Shown here piece by piece: positions 34,236-42,807 of a stretch of 64,000 nt of DNA (position 1 is its first letter; each line of letters starts with the position of its first letter). Both the position numbers and the translations under genes were made by a program. Source of the stretch: Deltaproteobacteria bacterium. Its GTDB lineage: Bacteria; Desulfobacterota; Desulfomonilia; UBA1062. The notes under the pieces were generated by a model. It searched no databases and was not told the origin of the DNA. It saw only the letters and a program-made list of their open reading frames with translations. Location: NCBI GenBank assembly GCA_029547185.1, contig JAKPPU010000056.1, forward strand, positions 62,001-126,000. Reading direction: 5' to 3'.

Positions 34236-37200
34236 ATGAATGGAATGAACTGTCCCGGCTGCGGGGCAGGTGTCGGTCAGGGCGACAGATTCTGCAGGTT
34301 CTGCGGTCTGCCTTTGGCAAGCACAGGTCGGATACAGGAACATCGCTTCGTTACCGCGCTGTATTCCGACCTCAACGGGTATACCACCCTTTCAGCCCTC
34401 CTCGACCCGGAAGAGCTCAAAGCCCTCATGGATGCCATTTTCCAGGAGGCCAGCCGCATCATCACCTCATGGGGGGGGACTGTCGAGAAGTTTCTGGGGG
34501 ATGCCGTCGTCGCTCTCTTCGGTATCACCCGCATCCATGAGGATGATGTCGTCCGGGCCATCCGTTCGGCATTCTCGATCCACGATTTTGTCCGGAATCT
34601 GGATGGGAAAGCCTGGGAGATACGAGGAGAGGGGCTTTCCATGCATACCGGCATTCACACCGGCAGCGTCCTCGTTGACAGGAAGTTCGCGAGCCCTCTT
34701 TCCCACGGCGCCATGGGCATGCCGATCAACGTTGCCGCGAGGCTTTCAGCCTTGGCCGAACCCGGAGAGATTCTCATCGACAAGACCGCACGGCACGAAG
34801 CCGAGAGGTTCTTTCACATCGATCTCATCGGCGACAAGAGGCTCAAGGGCATCGCGAAACCGGTCTGCGTCTATCGTATCTCTTCTCCGAGGCAAACACC
34901 CTTGAGCATCCATCGGCCGAGCAGCCTGAATACGGTGATGGTCGGCAGGGAAGACGCCCTCTCCGTACTGATGAAATACAGGGAAGATCTCTCCGTCGGG
35001 AAAGGGGGCTTTGTCGTGATAACCGGCGAGGCGGGCATAGGGAAGAGCAGACTGGCCCATGAATTCGGCAGACTCCTGCCCAAGGACGTTTTGTCCTTTA
35101 CCGTCCAGTGCCTCGATCACATGAAAGATACCCCCTACTACCCGATCGTATCCATGATCAAGCAGCTCATCTCAGCCACGGGAGAGTGCGGAGATCATGA
35201 TGGACGAGCCATAGAAGACCGGCTCCTCAACCCCAGGCATGCCTTCCGTGTCCGGTCCCTTCTCGGAGCGGGGCATGAGAAAGAAGACTTCATGCCGGAC
35301 GTGTGGAAGACAGAGATTATCGAGGCAGTATCGGCGCTGATCCATGCATGCTCCAGGATCAGGCCGGTGGTCATATGCATGGAGGACTTCCACTGGGCTG
35401 ATGCAACCACTCGGGACCTTGTGGACAGCCTGTTCTATACCGCTCAAGGGAATATCCCCTGCCTGTTTATCGTCACTTCGAGAGAAGATCACAGGATACA
35501 CCCATCTCAGGATACGATACATCTCTGCGAGCTGTCCCGGGAGAACACCAGGGTTCTTCTCCAGCACATACTCGGCAGCCCGGATGTTTCGGATGAAGCC
35601 GTTGATTCCCTGTACGGGGTAACGGGAGGCAATCCTCTCTATATCGAGGAATATATCTCGTACCTGAATGACAGGGGAATCATGCCCGATCGGAGACTGC
35701 CGGGGGAGGGGAGAGAATCGATCCCCTCAACCGTTCACGGCCTCATATCGGCGCGTCTGGAGATCCTTGGGGAAAAATGCAAGCGTCTCCTGCAGGAGGC
35801 ATCCATCATAGGGATGGTATTTTCACCAACCCTTCTCAAGGCGATAACCTCACGTGATGCTGATCTCGAGGAATCCCTGAAAGAACTCGAAGCTGCGGGT
35901 TTCCTCTCGATGCTTCCTTCGGGCGAGTTTTGTTTTCGGCATGCCCTGACACGGGATGTTGCAGCCGCGGCCCTCTTGAAGCGTCAGCGGATCGATCTCC
36001 ATCGGAAGATAGGCTTCCATCTGGAGAGATCCTCCACGAACAGAAGGGAGACCTGCGGCATCATTGCCTATCACCTGTACCAAGCCCGGGAATATGCGAA
36101 GGCATACCCCTACTGCATGCTGTCAGCACGAATATATCAGGCTTCAGGATCATGGATAGAAGCAGCTGCGCATTACACGATGGCGCAGGAATGCCTGCAG
36201 ATAATTGACGATCTTCCTGATCGCATCGAGAGGCTCATCCAGGCGTACGAGGGCATATGGTCCTGCTCGCGGATCTTCAATCCGAACCAGGCGATCGGCG
36301 CCCTCGAAGAACTAACCCGATTCTACGGGGAGGCGGGATACAAGAGCCAGGAGGTCTTTTCCCGGATCAGGCTGATCAACCTCTATTCGCAACGGGTTCA
36401 GTTCAGCAAGGCCATCGGCATTTTCAATGACATCCTGCCGGAGATTCAGGGAAACAACCTCCTGGTCGCCGCAGCCAAAACAGCCGTGGCATATACCTAT
36501 ACTTTTCTGGGGAAACCCGATGTATCGCTCAGGTACCTGCACGAGGCACGCTGCGGGCTCGATTCCTCCGACAGCTTCATCCTTTCCGTCAACTACCTGA
36601 CAACCCTTGCCGCATTCGTATGGAAGGCAAGGGTAGACGATGCCCTTTTCTGGTATTCCCGGACCAAGGAATTCAGCCCTCCCTATCAGGACGTCGATCT
36701 CATGGCAGAGATCCTGCTCGGATACATACTTTTTTTGAAGGGCGAGATCAGAGAAGGCCAGGGCATACTCGAAGAGATCAGGATGAAGGAGAAGAGGCTG
36801 GGCTGTCTCGCAGGAGGGTTTTCCTATCTGAGGATACAGAGCTCCATATACCTGTACACCCGCTATACCGGCTGGATTGACAGGGCCCGAGAAGATCTCG
36901 GTACGGTGGAAGCGCATGGTGAGGACAACGTGCCTTCGCCCGGGCTTATCTCTCTGTACCGGGCGTGGATTGCCCTGGAGCAGGGGCAGTATCGGGAAGC
37001 GAAGGACCTTCTCGAGAGTGCGCTTCCGTCTCTCGAGTCCGGCATTGCCAACAGGGTTCCGTATGCGCTCAATACCCTCGGTGAAGCCCTCATCATGCTC
37101 GGAGATCTCGAATACGCAGAGAGAATCGTACGCAGATGCATCACCTGGAATCGGGAAAACGGGAACACGGATCAGCTCATCTGGGCATGGAGGCTCAAGG

Positions 37201-37454
37201 GCAGCATCCGTCTCAAGCAGGGGAGCAAGGACTCAGCGAGGCATGCCTGTGCTGTTGCGTATCGTCTTTCTCTGGCTTCGAAGATGAAACCCCACATCGC
37301 CTGGTCGCTCGTTTCCCTGGGGGACTATTACACCGAGTACGGCAAGCTGAAGGAAGCCCGGGCGTGCTATGTGAGAGCATCTTCCCTCTGGAAGGACATG
37401 GGCTGCCCCTACCAGTGCGCAAAGATCGATCGGAAGCATATAGAGAAAGCATGA
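34236..37454 (+). CDS. zinc-ribbon/class III cyclase/AAA ATPase/TPR signalling protein
   Basis: About 1072 residues. A zinc ribbon (CPGC...CRFC; Cys6, 9, 20, 23) is followed by a class III adenylate/guanylate cyclase domain (about 32-205) with both metal aspartates (YSDLNGYT and FLGDAVVALFG) and the Asn/Arg pair (INVAARL), a predicted ATPase with Walker A GEAGIGKSR (about 263-271) and ICMEDFHWAD, and TPR-like repeats to the end. This architecture is common in Desulfobacterota and Rhizobiales; no protein of this type has a settled function as far as I know. The start is ATG 34236 (or GTG 34227). It converges with queF. Confidence 0.88.
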   Translation: MNGMNCPGCGAGVGQGDRFCRFCGLPLASTGRIQEHRFVTALYSDLNGYTTLSALLDPEELKALMDAIFQEASRIITSWGGTVEKFLGDAVVALFGITRIHEDDVVRAIRSAFSIHDFVRNLDGKAWEIRGEGLSMHTGIHTGSVLVDRKFASPLSHGAMGMPINVAARLSALAEPGEILIDKTARHEAERFFHIDLIGDKRLKGIAKPVCVYRISSPRQTPLSIHRPSSLNTVMVGREDALSVLMKYREDLSVGKGGFVVITGEAGIGKSRLAHEFGRLLPKDVLSFTVQCLDHMKDTPYYPIVSMIKQLISATGECGDHDGRAIEDRLLNPRHAFRVRSLLGAGHEKEDFMPDVWKTEIIEAVSALIHACSRIRPVVICMEDFHWADATTRDLVDSLFYTAQGNIPCLFIVTSREDHRIHPSQDTIHLCELSRENTRVLLQHILGSPDVSDEAVDSLYGVTGGNPLYIEEYISYLNDRGIMPDRRLPGEGRESIPSTVHGLISARLEILGEKCKRLLQEASIIGMVFSPTLLKAITSRDADLEESLKELEAAGFLSMLPSGEFCFRHALTRDVAAAALLKRQRIDLHRKIGFHLERSSTNRRETCGIIAYHLYQAREYAKAYPYCMLSARIYQASGSWIEAAAHYTMAQECLQIIDDLPDRIERLIQAYEGIWSCSRIFNPNQAIGALEELTRFYGEAGYKSQEVFSRIRLINLYSQRVQFSKAIGIFNDILPEIQGNNLLVAAAKTAVAYTYTFLGKPDVSLRYLHEARCGLDSSDSFILSVNYLTTLAAFVWKARVDDALFWYSRTKEFSPPYQDVDLMAEILLGYILFLKGEIREGQGILEEIRMKEKRLGCLAGGFSYLRIQSSIYLYTRYTGWIDRAREDLGTVEAHGEDNVPSPGLISLYRAWIALEQGQYREAKDLLESALPSLESGIANRVPYALNTLGEALIMLGDLEYAERIVRRCITWNRENGNTDQLIWAWRLKGSIRLKQGSKDSARHACAVAYRLSLASKMKPHIAWSLVSLGDYYTEYGKLKEARACYVRASSLWKDMGCPYQCAKIDRKHIEKA

Positions 37455-37482
37455 CGACCGGGACGAGACAGAGATTATGCGC

Positions 37483-38283
37483 TCATTGGCGGACGAGCCG
37501 GTATTTTCTCATGTCCTCGATGCCGATCTCGTGCGTGCTCCGTATCGGATTGATGTCGATGCCCCCTCTCCTCGTATAAAAACATCCTACCGTCAGCTCC
37601 AGGGGCGAACACTGTGAGAGGACATCCATGAATATCCTTTCACAGCACTCTTCACTGAATCCCTCATGTCCCCTGAACGAGCAGACGTATCGAAGCAGAG
37701 ACGCACGATCGATCTTCTTTCCTCGATACTCGATCAGCACACTCGCAACATCGGGCTGCCGGGTTATAGGGCAATACGTCCGCAAGAGGTGGGAGACGAG
37801 GCTCTCCTTTACGATTTCTCCCTGAGCGCGGAGGAGATCCGAATCAAGCCTGTCGAGGCCGATCTCGGCATCGATTCCATCGATACAGGCCCCCGGCAGG
37901 CTGTGCACCCATTGTTGAGAGAGAGCGCTTTCCTTCGGGAGAATGGCTGCATCGACACGGGGCGAGGAGAGAATGTCTTCGAGATCCCTGCGGATGGTTT
38001 CCTCGAGCATTCCGTGATCGAGGAACGTCTCGTTCGCAAAACCGGCAAGGTAGAGCTTAAGCGACTTCGATTCGACGATGTTCCTGCTTTGCACAGGATA
38101 TATGAGCTCGAGGATAGAAGTTTCCGGCTTGCCTTTCGGACCGAGCCAGAAGAGCTCGTAGCATCGCCACAGATCGAACCCGTGCATGCCCCCCAGGGGG
38201 AAGCGTCTGGGTATGGCGCACAGAACCGACGGATCGTACGAGTCGGGCACAGGGACCCTGCTGCCGAGGGGGATGTCCTTCAT
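37483..38283 (-). CDS. queF: NADPH-dependent 7-cyano-7-deazaguanine reductase, long (E. coli) type
   Basis: 266 residues, the two-domain form. It reduces preQ0 to preQ1 for queuosine synthesis. The N-terminal half has SRNIVESKSLKLYL (the NADPH/substrate ESKS motif), and the C-terminal half has catalytic Cys171 (RTYCPITRQPD), Asp178 and His206-Glu207 (RGHEGF). It overlaps queC by 4 bp and is the last gene of queE-queC-queF. queD and folE are not in the window. Confidence 0.92.
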   Translation of the reverse strand: MKDIPLGSRVPVPDSYDPSVLCAIPRRFPLGGMHGFDLWRCYELFWLGPKGKPETSILELIYPVQSRNIVESKSLKLYLAGFANETFLDHGMLEETIRRDLEDILSSPRVDAAILPKESALSQQWVHSLPGACIDGIDAEIGLDRLDSDLLRAQGEIVKESLVSHLLRTYCPITRQPDVASVLIEYRGKKIDRASLLRYVCSFRGHEGFSEECCERIFMDVLSQCSPLELTVGCFYTRRGGIDINPIRSTHEIGIEDMRKYRLVRQ

Positions 38284-38942
38284 TCCATGTACTCCGTAGG
38301 GTCAAGCCCCTGCTCATGGCCGAGGGCCGCCTTCCTTTCGAGGCAGGTAGCACACTTTCCGCAGTGCAGTTTGAGCCCTTTGTAGCACGAGAACGTCATC
38401 CGGAAATCGAATCCCATTTCCCTGCCGAGATCGGCTATCCCCTTTTTGTCACAGGCGGCAAAGGGGGCCAGGACAGCCACCCGGTTGAAGGTGCCTTCCT
38501 GGGAGGCTTTCGACATGGCTTCGGTAAAGCCCTGTCTGCAGTCCGGATAGATGGGGTGATCCCCGCTGTGGGAGGCGATGAGAACGGTGTCAACGCTGAG
38601 ATTTTCCGCAAAGCCCACCGCGATGGAAAGCATGATCCCGTTGCGGAACGGGACGACGGTCGAAGAGATGTTCCCCGAAGCGTACGGCCCGTCGGGTATC
38701 TCTTCTCCGGAGGCGAGAAGGCTCGACGAAAAGAGCTCGTTTACAAAGGGAAGCTCGATCCTGTTAAGGGAAACACCATAATGCCGGGCAAGCGAAACAG
38801 CTTTCGCATACTCCTGTGTTGCATGCTTCGAGCCGTAATCGAAATAGAGCCCGTGGACCTTGTCATATTCGCGGCACGCCCACGCAAGCAGGACTCCGGA
38901 ATCCATGCCGCCCGAGAGGAGAATTACGGCGTCTCTCTTCAT
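38280..38942 (-). CDS. queC: 7-cyano-7-deazaguanine synthase
   Basis: 220 residues. It converts 7-carboxy-7-deazaguanine to preQ0 using ATP and ammonia. The PP-loop motif SGGMDS is at 10-15, and the zinc site Cys186, Cys194, Cys197, Cys200 (SCYKGLKLHCGKCATC) is intact. It overlaps queE and queF by 4 bp each, so the three are translationally coupled. Confidence 0.95.
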   Translation of the reverse strand: MKRDAVILLSGGMDSGVLLAWACREYDKVHGLYFDYGSKHATQEYAKAVSLARHYGVSLNRIELPFVNELFSSSLLASGEEIPDGPYASGNISSTVVPFRNGIMLSIAVGFAENLSVDTVLIASHSGDHPIYPDCRQGFTEAMSKASQEGTFNRVAVLAPFAACDKKGIADLGREMGFDFRMTFSCYKGLKLHCGKCATCLERKAALGHEQGLDPTEYME

Positions 38943-39595
38943 ATTCCCCTCCTGCGGTCATAGGTAAGGATGTGGAGCCTCGGGCTCATCCGATACCCTT
39001 TCTCCACGCAGAAGCTGAAAACTGCTTCCATGCCGTCGAGCTGCTCCTGCCTGGTCGCGCCAAGAGGCATGATATATACCTTTTCCCTGTCGATCCCGTG
39101 TTCGGTGACGAAGCCCTCGATAACCTCGGGCCAATCGCTGCCGCAGGCGAGGAACTTGAAGTAATGAACTGCGCCGACATTGGCTTTCATGAAGCGCCAT
39201 GCTCCCTCGATGAACTTCGGGCTGCATACGACGACGGCATCTGTCGGCAAGGGAATCCTGATCTTTCCGCTCGTCTCGTACTGGATCTCGTATTTTCTCT
39301 CCGTGAGCTGCCTATGGAGCTCCGAAAGCCCGTTCTCCCAGGAGAGGAAGGGCTCGCCTCCGGTGACGACCACACGCCTGCAGGGATAGGACAGGATCCT
39401 CTCGAGAACTTCAAGCACAGGCACGTCATCCATTTCCTCGAGGGCGTATCGGGTATCGCACCACGGGCAGTAGGGCTCGACACATCCTCCCAGGCGGAGG
39501 AAAACCGAAGGATGTCCGATGAAAGGGCCTTCTCCCTGGAGAGAGGAAAAGATCTCGGAGACAGGCAGGCTCGTTTGTGGATCGGTCTTTTTCAT
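38939..39595 (-). CDS. queE: 7-carboxy-7-deazaguanine synthase, with CX4CX2C cluster motif
   Basis: 218 residues. It is the radical SAM enzyme that contracts CPH4 to 7-carboxy-7-deazaguanine. The N-terminus VSEIFSSLQGEGPFIGHPSVFLRL and the TGGEP motif (VVVTGGEPFL) are typical of QueE. The cluster-binding cysteines are Cys38, Cys43 and Cys46 in GGCVEPYCPWCDT, which is CX4CX2C, one residue longer than the canonical CX3CX2C; I checked the codons (TGT GTC GAG CCC TAC TGC CCG TGG TGC). The start is ATG 39595, preceded by GGAG; the frame is open further upstream without homology. First gene of the operon. Confidence 0.92.
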   Translation of the reverse strand: MKKTDPQTSLPVSEIFSSLQGEGPFIGHPSVFLRLGGCVEPYCPWCDTRYALEEMDDVPVLEVLERILSYPCRRVVVTGGEPFLSWENGLSELHRQLTERKYEIQYETSGKIRIPLPTDAVVVCSPKFIEGAWRFMKANVGAVHYFKFLACGSDWPEVIEGFVTEHGIDREKVYIMPLGATRQEQLDGMEAVFSFCVEKGYRMSPRLHILTYDRRRGI

Positions 39596-39672
39596 ATGGC
39601 TCCATGTGCCTTCTTTGAAGGCATATGAGGGATAATTTTTAACGCGGGATACCTCTCGTCCGCACCGATTGC

Positions 39673-39704
39673 TATTATATGTAAGACGTGTCTGCGTCAA
39701 GAAA
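39673..39704 (-). promoter_or_regulatory. sigma-70 promoter of queE-queC-queF
   Basis: On the minus strand, TTGACG (about 39700-39695), 15-16 bp spacer, perfect -10 TATAAT (about 39679-39674). About 75 bases of leader separate it from ATG 39595. The leader can fold weakly (GAGAGGTAT with ATTATCCCTC) but does not match the preQ1 riboswitch pattern. Confidence 0.5.
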
Positions 39705-39756
39705 AAGAAGCTTTCCCACCATGTGGCAGATGAGGCCGAAATAGCCATTTGCTTTA

Positions 39757-39788
39757 TCGTGTAATTCTGCTAAGTGATTCTTACACGA
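39757..39788. promoter_or_regulatory. inverted repeat upstream of the acyl-CoA synthetase beta gene
   Basis: TCGTGTAA (39757-39764) and TTACACGA (39781-39788) form a perfect 8-bp inverted repeat with a 16-bp centre, 25 bp before the start codon. It may be an operator or a leader hairpin; no T tract follows. Confidence 0.45.
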
Positions 39789-39813
39789 AAACCTATCATT
39801 CATGGGAGAAGGT

Positions 39814-40500
39814 ATGTTGAAGATAGTCGAAGAAGCGGTAAATCGTGGGGAAAAAACATTAAGTGAGTATGATTCAAAGAAGGTATTGGAGGCGTACTCT
39901 ATCCCGGTAACCAAGGAGTTCATCGCCAAGAATGTCGAAGAGGCAAAGAAGTTTGCCAAGGAAATCGGGTATCCGGTCGTTCTCAAGGGGTCGTCCAGCA
40001 CCCTTACCCATAAGACGGAGCTCAACATGATCGAGCTCAATATCAAGGATGAGAAGGCCCTTGAAGAGGCGTACAAGGCGCTCGAAGAGAGAGGCAAGGG
40101 ACAGCTTGACGGCATCCTCGTTCAGCAGATGGTAAAGGGCGAGCGGGAGTTCGTGGCAGGCCTCATCCGCGATCCTCAGTTCGGGCCCTGTATCATGTTC
40201 GGCTTGGGCGGCATATTCACCGAGGTCCTGAAGGACGTAACGTTCAGGGTCGCCCCCCTCGAGAAAAGGGACGCCATCGAGATGATGAACGAGATCAAGG
40301 CCAAGAAGCTCCTCGACGAATTCAGAGGCAAGCCCGCAGTCGACCGCGATGTCCTGGCAAGCGCGCTCATCAACCTGGGCAGGATAGGGCTCGAGAACGA
40401 TGAGATCGCCGAGATCGACATCAACCCCATCATCATCCTCAAGGACAAGCCGGTAGCCGTGGACGCGCTCGTCGTCTTAAGGGACCAGAAGAAGCAGTAA
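39814..40500 (+). CDS. ADP-forming acyl-CoA synthetase beta (ATP-grasp) subunit
   Basis: 228 residues, a stand-alone ATP-grasp_5 domain like the beta subunit of ADP-forming acetate-CoA ligase (ACD), which makes ATP from acyl-CoA, ADP and phosphate. Blocks seen are YPVVLKGSSSTLTHKTE, GILVQQMVKGEREFVAGLIRDPQFGP, MFGLGGIFTEVLKD and EIDINPIIIL. The start is ATG 39814, with GGGAGAAGG upstream. No alpha (CoA-binding/ligase) subunit is adjacent, so the partner must be elsewhere. dus follows 7 bp later. The acyl substrate is unknown. Confidence 0.9.
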   Translation: MLKIVEEAVNRGEKTLSEYDSKKVLEAYSIPVTKEFIAKNVEEAKKFAKEIGYPVVLKGSSSTLTHKTELNMIELNIKDEKALEEAYKALEERGKGQLDGILVQQMVKGEREFVAGLIRDPQFGPCIMFGLGGIFTEVLKDVTFRVAPLEKRDAIEMMNEIKAKKLLDEFRGKPAVDRDVLASALINLGRIGLENDEIAEIDINPIIILKDKPVAVDALVVLRDQKKQ

Positions 40501-40507
40501 CCGCTCC

Positions 40508-41461
40508 ATGCACCGCCTGCCGAAAGACGCGCTCATCATGGCGCCCATGGTGGACTTGAGTCATGAGGCATACCGTCAGCTCATCCGGTCTTTCGGCGGG
40601 TGCGATCTCTTCTATTCCGAGATGCTCAATTCCCGGATCGTTCCGGGCGAGAATCCCGAGACTTCGATCTATCTGAAATGGTCTGTCAAAGACGATCTCA
40701 TCTTCCAGATTCTCGGCAGCGAGCCTAAGAAGATGGCGCAGGCAGCTCTCAAGCTCTCCGGCTACAGCCCATGGGGCATCGATGTCAACATGGGGTGCTG
40801 GCTGAACAAGGTCACGGTCCACGGGTGGGGGGCTGCTCTCATGAAGGACATCGAACGCGCAGGTCAGGTTCTGGCGGCAGTGCGCACGGCGGTGCAAGAC
40901 AGACCGGTTTCCGTCAAGATGCGGATCGGGTATGCCCTCGACAGAGGCTACATGCTCGACTTCGCCTCCATGCTCGAGGAGGGCGGGGCAGATTTCATCA
41001 TTCTCCACGCCAGGACCGTTCCCGACGGCATGAACAGGAAGGCGCGGTGGGAGTACATCGCAGCCCTCAAGGAGCACGTCTCCATTCCCGTTATCGGAAA
41101 CGGCGATGTCAGGAAGCCGGCCGATGCCGTCGCCATGATGAGGCAGACCGGCTGTGACGGGGTGATGATCGGGAGGCAGGCCCTCATTACGCCCTGGATC
41201 TTCAGGGACGTCAAGGCCCTCTCCGCAGGGTTGCCGGAAGAAGATCTGCCGGATCTGAAGGAAGTCATGTGGAAGCTCCTCGACTTCCTCGAGGCGATCT
41301 TTCCCCCGGATGTAGCCCTGAAGAGATTCAAGACAGGGATTTCGTGGCTTGCGATGAACCTTACCTTCGGCCACCACCTTGCCAAGGAGGCGGGCAGGGC
41401 AAAAGGCGGCCTTCAGGCGAGGGAGATCATAAGAACCTGTTTTGAAAAAGGTATTTGCTGA
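40508..41461 (+). CDS. tRNA-dihydrouridine synthase family protein
   Basis: 317 residues. FMN-dependent TIM barrel of the Dus family that reduces uridines in tRNA D-loops. MAPMVDLSHEAYRQLIRSFGG, the SEM segment, VKMRIGY, IILHARTVPDG, PVIGNGDV and GVMIGRQAL are the family blocks. The active-site segment reads NMGCWLNKVTVHGWGAALM: the catalytic Cys97 is kept but the next residue is Trp98 where nearly all Dus proteins have Pro. The gene starts 7 bp after the acyl-CoA synthetase subunit, with no obvious Shine-Dalgarno. Which Dus subfamily it belongs to is unclear. Confidence 0.85.
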   Translation: MHRLPKDALIMAPMVDLSHEAYRQLIRSFGGCDLFYSEMLNSRIVPGENPETSIYLKWSVKDDLIFQILGSEPKKMAQAALKLSGYSPWGIDVNMGCWLNKVTVHGWGAALMKDIERAGQVLAAVRTAVQDRPVSVKMRIGYALDRGYMLDFASMLEEGGADFIILHARTVPDGMNRKARWEYIAALKEHVSIPVIGNGDVRKPADAVAMMRQTGCDGVMIGRQALITPWIFRDVKALSAGLPEEDLPDLKEVMWKLLDFLEAIFPPDVALKRFKTGISWLAMNLTFGHHLAKEAGRAKGGLQAREIIRTCFEKGIC

Positions 41462-41468
41462 ATCGCCC

Positions 41469-41497
41469 TTGCACTTTTTATATCCAGCCGGTATTAT
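41469..41497 (+). promoter_or_regulatory. sigma-70 promoter of apgM
   Basis: TTGCAC (41469-41474), 17-bp spacer, TATTAT (41492-41497), 65 bp upstream of ATG 41563. Confidence 0.55.
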
Positions 41498-41562
41498 TAT
41501 CCTTAAGTTCTAATCACATACCTTATAGAGAAATTCAACATACTCACGCTAAGGAGGAGGAA

Positions 41563-42768
41563 ATGAAACAGTTGGAACTCATGAAGGATCTCCACGTCTC
41601 TTCTGATAAGAAGATCGTCATGCTCGTCATGGACGGCCTCGGCGGGCTCCCGAACGAGAGCGGCCTCACCGAACTCGAGGCCGCGTCGACACCCAATATG
41701 GACAACCTCTGCAGAGTCTCCATCAACGGGCTCTCCACTCCTATCGCACCGGGCATTACCCCGGGGAGCGGCCCCGGCCATTTGGGGGTCTTCGGATACG
41801 ATCCTCTCGAGTACGAGATCGGCAGAGGGGTCCTCGAGGCGCTCGGCATCGGGCTCTCCCTCAAGCCCACGAGCCTGGCAGCGAGAGGCAACTTCTGTAC
41901 TCTGGACAAAGAAACAGGGGTCATCACCGACCGCCGGGCAGGCCGCATCCCTACGGAAAAATGCGCAGAGCTCGTCGAGAAGCTCTCCTCCATCAGGATA
42001 GAGGGGGTGGATATCATCATCAGGCCGGTGAAGGATTACCGCTTCGCCCTCGTGCTCGACGGAGAAGGACTCTCCGGTGAGCTCACCGAGACGGACCCCC
42101 AGAGGGTAGGAGCCAAGCCGCTCCCGGTCAAGGCCTTGAAGCCGGCGGCGGAAAAGAGCGCGAAATACTTCAACGAGTGGCTCGCGAAGGCCTTCGAGAT
42201 CCTCAAAAACGAATCTCCGGCCAATGGATGCACCCTGCGCGGCATTGCAAAAGATCCTGGTCTTCCTTCCTATGCCGAGATCTACGGGCTCAAATCCTGC
42301 GCCATTGCAACCTATCCCATGTACAAGGGGCTCGCCAGGCTCGTGGGCATGGACGTGCTCGATGCGGGTGATACGATTGCCACCGAGATCGAAACCCTCA
42401 AGAAGATCTGGGACAAGTACGAATTCTTCTTCTTCCATGTCAAGAAGACAGACTCTGCCGGCGAGGACGGGAATTTCGACGCCAAGGTAAAGGTGATCGA
42501 AGAAACGGATGCGATCATTCCGGATATCATGAAATTGGGTCCCGACGTACTGATCATCACCGGCGACCACTCCACGCCGGCGGCCATGAAGTCCCATTCA
42601 TGGCACGAGTTGCCCGTTCTGTTCTATGCAAAGAATGTCCGCAAGGATCTGGTGGAGACCTTCGGCGAGACAGCGTGCATACAGGGCGGCCTCGGGCACA
42701 TCCGGCACGTGGACCTCATGCCCCTGGCAATGGCCCATGCGGACAAGCTCACCAAGTACGGCGCCTGA
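41563..42768 (+). CDS. apgM: cofactor-independent phosphoglycerate mutase, archaeal type (ApgM)
   Basis: 401 residues. It interconverts 3- and 2-phosphoglycerate without bisphosphoglycerate, using two metals in an alkaline-phosphatase-like fold. IVMLVMDGLGGLP, ITPGSGPGHLGVFGYDP, and ITGDHSTPAAMKSHSWHELPV are the metal- and serine-site motifs. AAGGAGGAGG just before ATG 41563 fixes the start; the frame is open further upstream. It is the archaeal-type family also found in many syntrophs and clostridia. ddl follows 40 bp later. Confidence 0.93.
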   Translation: MKQLELMKDLHVSSDKKIVMLVMDGLGGLPNESGLTELEAASTPNMDNLCRVSINGLSTPIAPGITPGSGPGHLGVFGYDPLEYEIGRGVLEALGIGLSLKPTSLAARGNFCTLDKETGVITDRRAGRIPTEKCAELVEKLSSIRIEGVDIIIRPVKDYRFALVLDGEGLSGELTETDPQRVGAKPLPVKALKPAAEKSAKYFNEWLAKAFEILKNESPANGCTLRGIAKDPGLPSYAEIYGLKSCAIATYPMYKGLARLVGMDVLDAGDTIATEIETLKKIWDKYEFFFFHVKKTDSAGEDGNFDAKVKVIEETDAIIPDIMKLGPDVLIITGDHSTPAAMKSHSWHELPVLFYAKNVRKDLVETFGETACIQGGLGHIRHVDLMPLAMAHADKLTKYGA

Positions 42769-42807
42769 CACGTCTTCACGATTCTCGAACGGGAGAGGTG
42801 GAAATCA

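Noticed and set aside
39596-39700. possible preQ1 riboswitch upstream of queE
   Set aside because: The leader folds weakly and lacks the preQ1-I hairpin plus A-rich tail pattern; a covariance-model search would be needed to reopen this.
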